Positions 24,598-33,152 of a stretch of 64,000 nt of DNA are shown here, piece after piece. Position 1 is the stretch's first letter, and each line of letters starts with the position of its first letter. Position numbers and translations under genes: made by a program. Source of the DNA: Gemmatimonadaceae bacterium. GTDB taxonomy: Bacteria; Gemmatimonadota; Gemmatimonadetes; Gemmatimonadales; Gemmatimonadaceae. The notes under the pieces are model-generated. The model had not been told where the DNA came from. It was given only the letters and a program-made list of their open reading frames with translations, and did no database searches. The DNA is taken from contig DATNEW010000034.1 of assembly GCA_035606695.1 (NCBI GenBank), forward strand, positions 62,001 through 126,000. Direction: 5' to 3'.

Positions 24598-27500
24598 ATG
24601 GCGATTGACACAGCGGCCCTGCTGAAACTCGCTGAGCGATGGGAGGGCGTCCGGGCGGCCGAGCGGGCGAACTTTCAACCGTATCTCATCGAGCTCTGTG
24701 AGGCACTCGGAGTCGAAAGACCGGGCCCCGCTGGGAGCGGTTACCAGTTTGAGTTGCCAGTCAAAGTCATAACGCGCGACGGCGTCGAAGTATCGAATTT
24801 CCTTGATTGTCACCGGACCAACCATTTCGCCATCGAAGCGAAGGACGAAGAGCCAGGCCGCTCGACCGAACTGTTATTGCGCAAGGCATTCGGTCAGCTT
24901 CGCCACTACGTAAGCCACGCGCCGGGCGGTCTTCCGCCGTATTTGATCGTGATGGACGTCGCGCGAACCGCGATTGTTTGGGACCGCTGGAATGGCAGTT
25001 ACGGTGATTGGCAGGCGGGTCGTAGAATCGATTTGACTCAGCTTGCCAATCGCGAAGAGGATGCGCGTTTCCTCGAAGCAATCTGGACCGATCCGGAGTC
25101 ACTCAATCCCCGATCGCGCGCCCAAGCCGTAACCAAGGAAGTCGCAGGCTACCTCGCGAACCTCGCTCGAAGTCTCGAAGCTGAGGGATACGAACAGGAG
25201 CGCGTTGCAAGGTTCACGATGCGATGCGTGTTCACAATGTTCGCAGAGGACATCGGCTTACTAGCCGACGAACCATTCCGCCAAATCCTTGAGCGGTGCT
25301 CCGATGATCCTGCGGCGTTCCAGGAGCAGGCGCTTGCTCTCTGGCAAGCGATGGACGAGGGTAAGCGCTTCGACTGGAAGAAACTCATGCGGTTCAATGG
25401 CCACTTCTTCCGCGATGCAGAAGCGCTCCCACTGACGAAGCAAGCCCTTACCGTCATGCGGCTGGCGGCAGAAGCCGACTGGCAGGATGTGGAACCCGCC
25501 ATTTTCGGTACGTTGCTGACTCGCGCGCTCGATCCCGGAGAACGTCACCGATTGGGAGCTGAGTTCACGCCCAGGGAATTCGTGGAGCGCGTCGTCACTC
25601 CAACCGTGGAAGAACCCATCCGTGAGCGGTGGAAGACCGTACAGGCGGCGGTGCTTCAGCTCTCCGAAGGCGGCAAGAAACGGGAAGCCGAAAGGCGGCT
25701 AAGGGAATTTCACGAATGGATGAAGTCCCTTCGCTTCTTGGATCCGGCATGCGGGTCCGGAAATTTTCTGTATGTGACCATGCACGTTGTGAAGCGAATC
25801 GAGTTGGAGGTTCTACGGGAGTTGGATGCCGTCACCGGAAAGCACGAACTTCTCTTTGAGGAAGTTCACCCGCGGCAATTCTATGGATTGGAAATCAAGC
25901 AATGGGCCCGCGAAATAGCGGAGCTTGTGCTTTGGATCGGCTATCATCAGTTCTGGCGCGCTCACCATACTCACCGACCACAGGAACCGATTCTTCAGGA
26001 CACAGGCACGATCGAATGCCGGGACGCTGTTCTCGGCTGGTCGGATCGAAAGCGCGACGTTTCTCGAGATGAGCCCGACCTAACCCCGCGCCTTCCGCAT
26101 CCTGTTACCGGCCAGAGAATTCCTGACCCGGACGCGCGGCGGCCATATTTCGTTCATGAAGATGCCTGTATCGCGCCTTGGCCTCAGGCCGACTTCATTG
26201 TCGGAAACCCGCCGTACATTGGCGGGACGTCGATGCGCGAAGCGCTCGGAAGCGGTTATGTGGATGCGTTGCGTCATGTGTACGCAAACGATCTCCCGGA
26301 GGGCGCTGACTTCGTCATGTATTGGTGGTTTCGTTCCGCAGCGGAGGTAGCCGCTGGCCGAACCATTCGCGCGGGCCTCATCACTACAAACTCCATCAGT
26401 CAGAAGCGCAATCGCGCTGTGGTTGAAACTGCCGAAGCCGCCGGTGCTCGGGTTGTGTGGGCCATCGCGGACCATCCTTGGGTCGATGACGAGGACGGCG
26501 CCTCCGTCCGAGTTGCGCTAACGGTCATTTCTTCTGGTCCCGGTCCCGCGCGGCTCGTCACCGTTGACGACGATGCGCGAATTATCGGCGATGCTCAGGC
26601 CGAGCGCCTGAACTCCGACCTGTCAATAACAGTCGATATCCCAGCGGCCACGCGGATTCCCTTGCTGGCCAACCGTGGCCTTTCGTCGAATGGGTTCAAC
26701 CTGAGGGGTGCAGGCTTCATCGTCGACAATGAGGAAGCCTTGTCGATGCTGGCGGCTGACTCGAAGATGGCGGCCGTGTTGCGGCCGTACCGCAACGGAC
26801 GCGACCTGACGGGGCGACCACGCAATGCATATCTGATCGACTTCAATACACGCTCGAAGGAAGAAGCCTCCGAGTTTCCTGCTCTGTTCAACATCTTGCA
26901 CGACCGGGTGAAGCCAGAGCGAGCCGTGAAGAAGGAGGCGCAGGCGAGAGATCTTTGGTGGCAATTGTGGCGGACGCGGGGCGAACTCAGACAGGCGCTG
27001 ACCGGTTTATCGCGCTACATCGTCACGGTAGAGACGTCAAAGCATCGGTTCTTTGAATTCCTCGATGCTGCGGTTGCACCTGATCACTCGCTCGTTGTAG
27101 TCGCCTCCGACGACGCGTTTCATCTCGGCGTGCTATCGTCAACTGTTCATGTCCGTTGGGCGCTCGCTGCCGGGAGCAGATTGGGTGTAGGAAACGATCC
27201 CCGATATAACAAATCCGTTTGCCTCGACCCGTTTCCCTTCCCCGAGCCGTCCGATGTTCTGCGGAAGCGTATTTCGAAGACGGCGGAACGCATCGACAAA
27301 GATCGCAAGCACGCGCTCAGTCGTGACAAACGCGTAACGATGACCGGGATATACAACGTCATCGACAAGCTGCGACAAGGCGTTGCCCTTGAGGCTCAGG
27401 AACGCGTCGTTCATGAGATATCGGCATGTGGAGTCCTGATGGAATTGCACGAGGAACTCGACGTGCTAGTCGCGGAGGCCTACAACTGGAGCTGGCCTCT

Positions 27501-27882
27501 CAACGAAACGACGATCCTGGATCGTCTGGTCACCTTGCACGACGAGAGGGTACGCGAGGAGAACGCTGGTACTGTGCGCTGGCTCCGGCCAGCGTATCAG
27601 TCCAATCGCTTCGCAAGCGAGCTGCCCTCGTCGGAGCTAGAGCTCGATCAAGCCACCCCCAAGGCAGCAAAGAAAGCGAAGAAGCCTCCATTCCCGGGCG
27701 ATGTGATCGGCCAGATCGGCGCGATCAAGCGTGTTCTATCCGCGCAGACTTTAGGTGCTCAAGAGATCACGTCACACTTCAGCGGCGCGAAGGCGGATTT
27801 GGTACGTCGTCATCTCGAAACGCTCATGCTCATGGGAGAAATCCACCAGAATCCTGATGGTCGTTTCCAGGGGCTTGCGTAG
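24598..27882 (+). CDS. Type IIL-like (MmeI-like) restriction-modification enzyme
   Basis: A single polypeptide of 1094 residues combining cleavage and methylation. N-terminal nuclease-like motif: Asp70 followed by E80-A-K82 in FAIEAKDE. Helical spacer to ~370. Adenine-methyltransferase core: motif I DPACGSGNF (from Asp382) and motif IV NPPY (537-540). Then a long target-recognition region and a C-terminal helical tail with Lys-rich linker KAAKKAKKPPF (~1020). MmeI-like enzymes cut at a distance from a short site and methylate one strand of it. It has a 192-bp leader of its own after the ImmA-macro module, so it may be separately expressed. It could also be a related BREX PglX-like methylase, but no BREX partners are present. 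Confidence 0.85.
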   Translation: MAIDTAALLKLAERWEGVRAAERANFQPYLIELCEALGVERPGPAGSGYQFELPVKVITRDGVEVSNFLDCHRTNHFAIEAKDEEPGRSTELLLRKAFGQLRHYVSHAPGGLPPYLIVMDVARTAIVWDRWNGSYGDWQAGRRIDLTQLANREEDARFLEAIWTDPESLNPRSRAQAVTKEVAGYLANLARSLEAEGYEQERVARFTMRCVFTMFAEDIGLLADEPFRQILERCSDDPAAFQEQALALWQAMDEGKRFDWKKLMRFNGHFFRDAEALPLTKQALTVMRLAAEADWQDVEPAIFGTLLTRALDPGERHRLGAEFTPREFVERVVTPTVEEPIRERWKTVQAAVLQLSEGGKKREAERRLREFHEWMKSLRFLDPACGSGNFLYVTMHVVKRIELEVLRELDAVTGKHELLFEEVHPRQFYGLEIKQWAREIAELVLWIGYHQFWRAHHTHRPQEPILQDTGTIECRDAVLGWSDRKRDVSRDEPDLTPRLPHPVTGQRIPDPDARRPYFVHEDACIAPWPQADFIVGNPPYIGGTSMREALGSGYVDALRHVYANDLPEGADFVMYWWFRSAAEVAAGRTIRAGLITTNSISQKRNRAVVETAEAAGARVVWAIADHPWVDDEDGASVRVALTVISSGPGPARLVTVDDDARIIGDAQAERLNSDLSITVDIPAATRIPLLANRGLSSNGFNLRGAGFIVDNEEALSMLAADSKMAAVLRPYRNGRDLTGRPRNAYLIDFNTRSKEEASEFPALFNILHDRVKPERAVKKEAQARDLWWQLWRTRGELRQALTGLSRYIVTVETSKHRFFEFLDAAVAPDHSLVVVASDDAFHLGVLSSTVHVRWALAAGSRLGVGNDPRYNKSVCLDPFPFPEPSDVLRKRISKTAERIDKDRKHALSRDKRVTMTGIYNVIDKLRQGVALEAQERVVHEISACGVLMELHEELDVLVAEAYNWSWPLNETTILDRLVTLHDERVREENAGTVRWLRPAYQSNRFASELPSSELELDQATPKAAKKAKKPPFPGDVIGQIGAIKRVLSAQTLGAQEITSHFSGAKADLVRRHLETLMLMGEIHQNPDGRFQGLA

Positions 27883-28171
27883 TCGGCGCGCCTGCCCATC
27901 GAATCGAGATGGTACTAGCCGCTTCTGCGCCACATTCCGCAGTCACACGCAATCGCACGTGGAGTTCCCAGCGCTCCCGCTCCTTCGCGCTGGATGGCGT
28001 TCGTCCAGCAAGATCACTGAGTATGACAACGCCCTCGTCATCGCAGCGTACGCGGTCACGGAGCGCCGGATCAACCGCTAGTGCGCGGACCACATTCGCG
28101 GCTCGGTCGACAGTCGTGTGCTCCCGATCCGTTGGACTCAGAAGCCGGCTCAATAGGGGGCCATCAGACAC
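27830..28171 (-). CDS. Small hypothetical protein (doubtful)
   Basis: An open frame of 113 codons starting at a GTG, overlapping the end of the restriction enzyme gene by 53 bp on the other strand. The sequence (TTVDRAANVVRALAVDPALRDRVRCDDEGVVILSDL) has the look of a real protein, and it is the last member of a minus-strand run of small genes. No family is recognised and no good ribosome-binding site decides the start. Confidence 0.4.
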   Translation of the reverse strand: MSDGPLLSRLLSPTDREHTTVDRAANVVRALAVDPALRDRVRCDDEGVVILSDLAGRTPSSAKERERWELHVRLRVTAECGAEAASTISIRWAGAPTTQAPGNDHQDSGGFLP

Positions 28172-28228
28172 GCCACCATTCTACCTTCGAGCCATTCCCG
28201 TTCCACCATCACAAGAACGCGACTCAAG

Positions 28229-28507
28229 TCAAATCGTCGCGCCGTCCGAAGTCGTACACGGGTTTCGCCGTGTATGAGATTCCAAAAGGCTGAGCAGAGC
28301 GTCGAACGACAGATCTCGCCAATTCTCAGGAAACTGGTCCGTCTCCGCTAACACTTCCCAGCCGTCGCTGAGAATAAGCACGCTGCGATACTCCGTGATG
28401 TCGGCGCAGAACTCAAATATCCGGATGGACGTCCCGCCGCGATCGACCGTGCGCGTCGCAGCGCTGATCTTCCACTCGGGTTGGTGACTTCGCATGCGCA
28501 CACGCAT
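28229..28507 (-). CDS. Small hypothetical protein
   Basis: A 92-residue protein whose ATG directly abuts the TAG of the preceding gene, implying translational coupling. It has alternating strands and a C-terminal amphipathic helix (DISFDALLSLLE-like). A second Met at residue 5 could be the true start. Not recognised. Confidence 0.55.
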   Translation of the reverse strand: MRVRMRSHQPEWKISAATRTVDRGGTSIRIFEFCADITEYRSVLILSDGWEVLAETDQFPENWRDLSFDALLSLLESHTRRNPCTTSDGATI

Positions 28508-28897
28508 CTACTTCAGCAGCTTAAGCCCGCCGCGTTGCGGCAGTGGGCCAGTTCGCGGTTCATTTTTCGATATCGTTGTCGCCGGCTCGCCGTTCGGGCC
28601 ACCGTAGGCGCCATACAATCGTTCAAAGTATTCCAGCATTTCATGCATCGACCTGAATTCTGAACGGTTATCCCGCAAAAGCCGAATGACACGGCCGGTC
28701 GATTGCTCCTGAGCAAGCCGCACGTCGACCAAGTGGCCTGCCTCAGGATGCTTGAGTCGAACCAGTGCCGTTTGTTCGCCGAGCAATTCGTATCGTAACG
28801 CGCGTTCGGCGGAGAACGTTGGGTCGTCGCGGTACGCGGCCCTGATCAACCGCCTGGCCTTCTGTGCCCGATGAGCAGCGCGCGTTGGCATTAACAA
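28508..28897 (-). CDS. Small basic hypothetical protein
   Basis: A 129-residue, Arg/Lys-rich protein. Middle region RYELLGEQTALVRLKHPEAGHLVDVRLA is beta-like, then EFRSMHEMLEYFERLYGAYGG is a helix. Met3 may be the start. It lies 3 bp after the exported protein gene and abuts the next small gene, so the three form an operon behind the promoter at 29571-29599. Not recognised. Confidence 0.6.
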   Translation of the reverse strand: MLMPTRAAHRAQKARRLIRAAYRDDPTFSAERALRYELLGEQTALVRLKHPEAGHLVDVRLAQEQSTGRVIRLLRDNRSEFRSMHEMLEYFERLYGAYGGPNGEPATTISKNEPRTGPLPQRGGLKLLK

Positions 28898-28900
28898 ATA

Positions 28901-29539
28901 CTACTTGGCAGAGTCCGGCACGGCGCGCATGACAACGAATTCAACGAACTTCGTGTTCGGTTCGAGCGCGAACGAGATCTGAAGCGCGCCGACTGTCACG
29001 TTCAGGAAATCGTTTGACGCGGCGTTCGCGAAGCCGGCCAGCCCTGACCGGCGCAGTTCGCGCTGCGCGTCTTCGGCGGTCTTGACGGTTGGATGTAGTG
29101 CAGCGAATTCCGTCTCAAGCCGCGACTGCTTCCAATTGGCATCTACCGACGGGGTGAGCGATCCGGCAAAAGCCTGATACCAAGCAGTATGGTCCGAGTC
29201 CCACTTCCGCGTGAGGTGCACCGTCAGTGTGGATAGATGCTGACCGGGATCTTGCTGCTTGGGACGAAACCAAAAGCTGAGCCCTTGGAGGTGATACTGA
29301 AGCTGCGGGCCGGTGATGCCTTCGACGCCGGGACTGACGGCAGATGGGCGACCGACCGCATCCGTAATAGCGTCTAACGTCCAATCAGCAATTGGTCGCC
29401 CGTTGAGCGTGCCCGCCCTCAAATCCACGGCAAGGGGCTGGCTCGGGGACTGCGCCTTTGCTGCGCCAAGCGTCGTCAGCATCAGTGGCACGAGGACGGC
29501 GCGGCAGACCGCCCGAATCTGGTAAGCCTGGAAGATCAT
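28901..29539 (-). CDS. Exported hypothetical protein
   Basis: A 212-residue protein from ATG 29539, which has GGAG seven bases upstream; a TTG at 29567-29569 is in frame but lies inside the operator. Signal peptide MIFQ...VLVPLMLTTLGAAKAQ with likely cleavage near residue 31. The mature part has no known motif; it contains an ITDAVGRPSAVSPGVEGITG-type segment and ends with a beta-rich stretch about 60 residues long. It opens the minus-strand operon controlled by the twin operators and is the only clearly exported product of the element, which is unusual next to cytosolic defence cargo. Confidence 0.65.
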   Translation of the reverse strand: MIFQAYQIRAVCRAVLVPLMLTTLGAAKAQSPSQPLAVDLRAGTLNGRPIADWTLDAITDAVGRPSAVSPGVEGITGPQLQYHLQGLSFWFRPKQQDPGQHLSTLTVHLTRKWDSDHTAWYQAFAGSLTPSVDANWKQSRLETEFAALHPTVKTAEDAQRELRRSGLAGFANAASNDFLNVTVGALQISFALEPNTKFVEFVVMRAVPDSAK

Positions 29540-29567
29540 TGCTGCTCCGGGACGGGGTATGTCGTTC

Positions 29568-29610
29568 AAGACTATTGTCTTAGGCTACGGTTGTTTCAAG
29601 ACTATAGTCT
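29568..29610. promoter_or_regulatory. Twin XRE-type operators overlapping a minus-strand promoter
   Basis: Two near-identical palindromes, AAGACTATTGTCTT (29568-29581) and AAGACTATAGTCT (29598-29610), 30 bp apart (three helical turns). On the minus strand TTGAAA (29599-29594), a 17-bp spacer and AATAGT (29576-29571) form a promoter for the exported-protein operon, and both elements are covered by operator sequence. The XRE gene starts just to the right, so it probably represses this promoter and its own. Confidence 0.7.
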
Positions 29611-29619
29611 ATAGAGCGT

Positions 29620-29883
29620 TTGAGCCAGTTCCGGCACCTTCGCCGCATGCGACGGCAGAAGGCGCTAACCAAAGCGTTCGGTGCGGTGATTAACGGCGAG
29701 CGAAAGCGGCTGGGGATGTCCCAAGAGCGCTTGGGCCTGCGCGCCAAAATCCATCCGACCTACATCTCCCAACTCGAACGCGGCCTCAAATCGCCGTCGC
29801 TGGAAGTCATCGCAGCCTTAGCCAAGGCGCTTGGCAGGAAGCCACACGAGTTGATCCGCACGGCCGAGGAGAAAACGCACTAA
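29620..29883 (+). CDS. XRE-family transcriptional regulator
   Basis: A compact Cro/C1-type regulator, 87 residues from TTG 29620 or 78 from ATG 29647 (MRRQKALTK). The helix-turn-helix is textbook: RKRLGMSQERLGLRAKIHPTYISQLERGLKSPSLEVIAALAKAL. It is divergent from the exported-protein operon and adjacent to the twin operators at 29568-29610. In integrative elements such regulators hold the element's lysogeny-like state; here it could control either the small operon or the replication and excision genes to its right. Confidence 0.9.
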   Translation: MSQFRHLRRMRRQKALTKAFGAVINGERKRLGMSQERLGLRAKIHPTYISQLERGLKSPSLEVIAALAKALGRKPHELIRTAEEKTH

Positions 29884-30359
29884 TAGGGCAGTCCGGCCGA
29901 AGCACGTGTGGCGGGCAAGGCAGGCGTGGCTAGGCTTTGTATACAATTAGCTGCGGGTACTGGCTGGTGGCTTCCCCAAACCGTCTACTAAAGCCCCTAA
30001 ACGGCTCGCTGGGGCCTCAAACCCCCTAGCCGGCCGTGGGGCCAGCCTGCTTGCGGGCGAGGGCAGCAGGCGTAAATTGGGTGGGTGCGGCCGGACCGGG
30101 GCCGCAAAAACTGTTCGACCCAAACCCTGCGGGTTTATAGCTAGGAGAGCGTCGCCTCAGCAATCGCTGAGCGGCGCTCTTGTGTTTTTAGCGTTTTGCT
30201 ATGTCAGAGTTCGACTCGTAGTTATTAGAGTTTTGGAATGTCGATGTGAGCAGGCGCCCAACTGTGCGAAAGCATTGGGCACGCGCCTCTCTGCCGTGAA
30301 GGATCGCCGCAACGCTCACACCGACAACCACTTCCTTACGAAATGCAGAGAGGCCATAA
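29884..30359. other. Structured 476-bp intergenic region before the primase gene
   Basis: No protein gene is supported. Several stem-loops are visible: GCGGCC with GGCCGC (about 30088-30106), AAACCC-TGC-GGGTTT (30122-30136) and an imperfect GC-rich hairpin at 30145-30180 followed by TGTGTTTTTA, which is terminator-like on the plus strand. Pyrimidine-rich CCCCTAAACGG- and CCCCTAG-type runs precede them. It could hold a terminator for the XRE gene, a regulatory RNA or part of a replication control region. Confidence 0.5.
30145..30190 (+). terminator. Hairpin with T-rich tail
   Basis: Arms AGAGCGTCGCCTCAGC and GCTGAGCGGCGCTCT around a short AAT-type loop, with one bulge, followed by TTGTGTTTTTA. 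The structure fits rho-independent termination on the plus strand, about 170 bp before the primase gene, so it may be an attenuator or end the XRE transcript. Confidence 0.5.
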
Positions 30360-32213
30360 ATGCTCGCGCGCGGAAATCGCAGACCCGACACAGCTGAGAC
30401 CGAACGAGTCCTGCACTCTGGGCAAATCCCGAAGGAGTTGCGACGCCTGCGTCAGTGGGTGGCAGTTCGATTCGAACCGAATCCAAGTCAGCCGAGCAAG
30501 CCGGCAAAGGTGCCGTATTGCGACGAGCAAACCCGCGCGAGCCACGCTGATCCCGAGACTTGGCTATCGTACCGGCAGGCACGAGGGCTGGCGCGGGCCA
30601 AGGGATTCGCCGGAATCGGATTCGTGTTTACCGATGCCGACCCGTATGTCGGAGTTGATCTCGACGGGTGTCGCAATCCCGACAGCGGCGAGATTGCAAA
30701 ATGGGCAAAACGAATCGTCAAGGTTCTGTCTTCGTACACGGAGCTGTCCCAGTCAGGCACCGGCCTTCACATCGTCGTTAAGGGGCGTCTGCCGTCCGGA
30801 ATTCGGCACAAGTTTGATCGATTAATTGGCATGGCGGGCGGTAAGAAGGCCGCGATAGAGGTATACGAGCGCGTTCGATACTTCATGATGACGGGCCACG
30901 TGCACGAGGCGCGGCGCCGGATTGCGCGTTCGCGGTCGGGATTGGATTGGTTGATTCGGCGGTATCTAACGCCGTCAGTCCCTGGCACCACGATCGACGT
31001 GCCCCGCCACAACCTACAAATGCAAGATGACGAGGTGATTGCGCTCGCTGCGTCGATCAACAGATCGGAGTTTCATCGTTTGTTCGTTGCGGGCGAGACG
31101 CGGGCACCGAAGACGCAGAGCGAAAGCGACTACCAACTGGCCTGCATGTTCGTGCAAGTCGTTGGCGGAGACCTCGAGCGAATCGAGCGCTTAATGCGGC
31201 GGTCGGCGCTCAAACGAGAAAAGTGGGATCGACATCGCTCGTACTTGAAGCGCACGATCGCGGCCGCCATCAACGCCGCGGGTCTGACGAGCATCACACC
31301 GAATCATACGGAACAACGATTCTTCCCCTCGTTGCGATTTGTTATGGACAATCCCGAGCTGATGGAAAAGCCGACGGCGCTTGTGCCTCTCATCGCATGG
31401 CGCGGTCGCGTAACGCTGCTTGCCGGGCGAGAAAAACAAGCGGGCAAGTCCACTCTACTAGCCGCCGCTGCCAAAGCCGTTGCTCAGGCAAAACAGTTCC
31501 TTGGAGCGGACACATGCGAGAGGCCCGCGCCTGTTCTTTGGATAAGCGCGGATGAAGAGCACACAGCGGATGTGGCAACCCGGTTCTTGCCAATCGGTGC
31601 TAGCCGTGACCGGATCGCACTCCTGTACCCGTCCGGTTCACTGAGCGAACGACTCGCGGAGCTTGAACGAACCGTTGAGCACACGAAGCCAGCTCTCGTC
31701 ATCATCGACACTCTCTCGAATTTCGCTCGAGTGCGAGATCCATTCTCTTCAACCGAGTGGCCCGAAATCTTGCTGCGCATCAAACGGCTGGCCAGAACGC
31801 ACGACGCGGCAATCGTGCTGGTCCATCATACCGCGAAGAACTCGCCAAAGGAGTATCGTGACTCAACCTCGATCGGCGCGACGGTTGACCAAATAGTGAT
31901 TCTCTCGCAGATCGCGGGCGCGCCATCTAGGGAGAGAGAGCTCGATTCCAGGGGTCGGATGACAGGCGTGGAAGAGGTGAGGATTGGGTGGGACGGGAGA
32001 ACCTATTCCGTTGTACCCAGCCCTGCGGCAAGTCTCGCGCACCGAGTCTGCCAGTTTCTTGAAAGCCACGGGCCCGCTAGCCAACGCGCAGTCGAAACCG
32101 CAATTCGGGGAGATAGGGAACGTCTCCGCAGAATGCTCAGAGATCTGGTCAAGGGCGGCACGCTCGTTCGCGAAAAGGGCGCTCGCCGCGCCTACATGTA
32201 CTCGCTCGTCTGA
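30360..32213 (+). CDS. Primase-like / RecA-fold replication protein
   Basis: A 617-residue, two-part replication protein typical of satellites and plasmids. Residues ~20-190 form a primase-polymerase-like domain (LRRLRQWVAVRFEP, GIGFVFTDADPYVGVDLDGC with acidic D-x-D residues, SGTGLHIVVKG). Residues ~330-560 form a RepA/RecA-type ATPase with Walker A GREKQAGKST, VLWISADEE and Walker B-like LVIIDTLSNFA, followed by VLVHHTAKN. A short winged-helix-like tail follows. The start at 30360 (TGCTCGCG context, ATG at 30360) has no strong ribosome site. It is followed by the iteron-like repeats at 32240-32418, which suggests that it initiates replication of the excised element. Confidence 0.85.
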   Translation: MLARGNRRPDTAETERVLHSGQIPKELRRLRQWVAVRFEPNPSQPSKPAKVPYCDEQTRASHADPETWLSYRQARGLARAKGFAGIGFVFTDADPYVGVDLDGCRNPDSGEIAKWAKRIVKVLSSYTELSQSGTGLHIVVKGRLPSGIRHKFDRLIGMAGGKKAAIEVYERVRYFMMTGHVHEARRRIARSRSGLDWLIRRYLTPSVPGTTIDVPRHNLQMQDDEVIALAASINRSEFHRLFVAGETRAPKTQSESDYQLACMFVQVVGGDLERIERLMRRSALKREKWDRHRSYLKRTIAAAINAAGLTSITPNHTEQRFFPSLRFVMDNPELMEKPTALVPLIAWRGRVTLLAGREKQAGKSTLLAAAAKAVAQAKQFLGADTCERPAPVLWISADEEHTADVATRFLPIGASRDRIALLYPSGSLSERLAELERTVEHTKPALVIIDTLSNFARVRDPFSSTEWPEILLRIKRLARTHDAAIVLVHHTAKNSPKEYRDSTSIGATVDQIVILSQIAGAPSRERELDSRGRMTGVEEVRIGWDGRTYSVVPSPAASLAHRVCQFLESHGPASQRAVETAIRGDRERLRRMLRDLVKGGTLVREKGARRAYMYSLV

Positions 32214-32239
32214 CGGCCATGACGTCAAGACTCGCCGAC

Positions 32240-32418
32240 AGTGCGCCGGACAGTTGGCGCATTCTCTCCCCAGCAGGAGTGCGCCAATGCGCCGGAATCC
32301 GCCCGACACATCAGCGCACTCGCCCACGCGGTTGCATACGAGTGCGCCATCCAGTGCGCTGCGCGACAAACCGATTCAGTGCGCCGGGTCCGCCCGCCCC
32401 TATGGATAGGGCGGGCGG
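32240..32418. repeat. Iteron-like AGTGCGCC repeats and hairpin, putative origin
   Basis: The octamer AGTGCGCC recurs at 32240, 32278, 32341 and 32378, with AGTGCGCT at 32353, AATGCGCC at 32286 and an inverted AGCGCACT at 32313. A strong imperfect hairpin (CCGCCCGCCCCTAT at 32390-32403 facing ATAGGGCGGGCGG at 32406-32418) and an AT-rich CTATATAGG tract follow. Repeats, stem-loop and AT-rich patch right after a primase/ATPase gene look like a replication origin. The alternative is an operator cluster for the next gene. Confidence 0.55.
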
Positions 32419-32444
32419 CGCACACACACTATATAGGAACACTC

Positions 32445-32711
32445 ATGACACTCAGTCGAATCACACGCGCAAACGCGGCACAACATGCGATATCTATTGG
32501 TGAGCGTGGCGAACTCGTAAGAACCTTCCTGCGAGATCATCCGAACGCGAGTCGTCAAGCAATTCTCGACGCGATGCCGGGCAAGCGAGCAAACTCCGGT
32601 GAAGCGCTTCGTCGCTTACTGATTCGCGGCAGCGTTGTGAAGGTGACGGGAGAAGTCGAAAACATGTACCGCCTCGTTCGTGAAGGCCACGGCTCAAGGA
32701 GCAGCACCTAA
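32445..32711 (+). CDS. Small winged-helix-like protein
   Basis: An 88-residue protein from ATG 32445, preceded by TATATAGGAACACTC; longer in-frame reading upstream runs through the repeat region and is not credible. Residues ~20-80 form a helix-turn-helix with wing: ELVRTFLRDHPNASRQAILDAM, GEALRRLLIRGSVVKV. It probably binds DNA, perhaps the adjacent repeats, as a copy-number or transcription regulator. Confidence 0.65.
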   Translation: MTLSRITRANAAQHAISIGERGELVRTFLRDHPNASRQAILDAMPGKRANSGEALRRLLIRGSVVKVTGEVENMYRLVREGHGSRSST

Positions 32712-32783
32712 CTCTGAGAGAGCGGCTTTTCACCTCACTATTCATCTACCCTACTATAGGAGAATTGGAGCACATGACGACAC

Positions 32784-33152
32784 ATGATGATCTCGGGACT
32801 GCCTGCTCATTGGCGGACGTGCGCTGCAGAGCTTGAACGTTTCGCTCCAGCAGCAGCACAAGCGTTTCGCGATGCCGCGGATCAACTCGATGCTTCTCTC
32901 CAAAGTGCAGAGGAGAGTGTCACGCTAGCAGAAGCCTCGCTCATCGGGGGCTATTCTGTCGACGCACTCCAGCGCATGGTCGCCGCTGGCCGGATCGAAA
33001 ATGCAGGGCGTAAAGGCAAGCCGCGCATAAGAAAGGTCCACATACCGACAAAGCCCGGTTACGTGGCTCCTTTACAAAACTCTAAACACCGCGCTAAATT
33101 TCACCCCACGGCGGTAGTGGCTTCTGTCATTGCACGGGAGAAAACCCCATGA
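32784..33152 (+). CDS. Excisionase-like MerR/Xis-type protein
   Basis: A 122-residue protein with an N-terminal helical extension and a Xis/MerR-type DNA-binding segment (about 48-90: VTLAEASLIGGYSVDALQRMVAAGRIENAG, then the wing RKGKPRIRKVHIP). Its stop overlaps the integrase start by four bases (ATGA), the classic coupling of recombination directionality factor and integrase. Two neighbouring ATGs (32784, 32787) are possible; an ATG at 32774 is nearer the GGAG but out of frame. Confidence 0.78.
   Translation: MMISGLPAHWRTCAAELERFAPAAAQAFRDAADQLDASLQSAEESVTLAEASLIGGYSVDALQRMVAAGRIENAGRKGKPRIRKVHIPTKPGYVAPLQNSKHRAKFHPTAVVASVIAREKTP

Noticed and set aside
32241-32444. Longer N-terminus for the small winged-helix protein
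   Set aside because: It would translate the iteron-like repeats and hairpin; the ATG at 32445 gives a compact protein.
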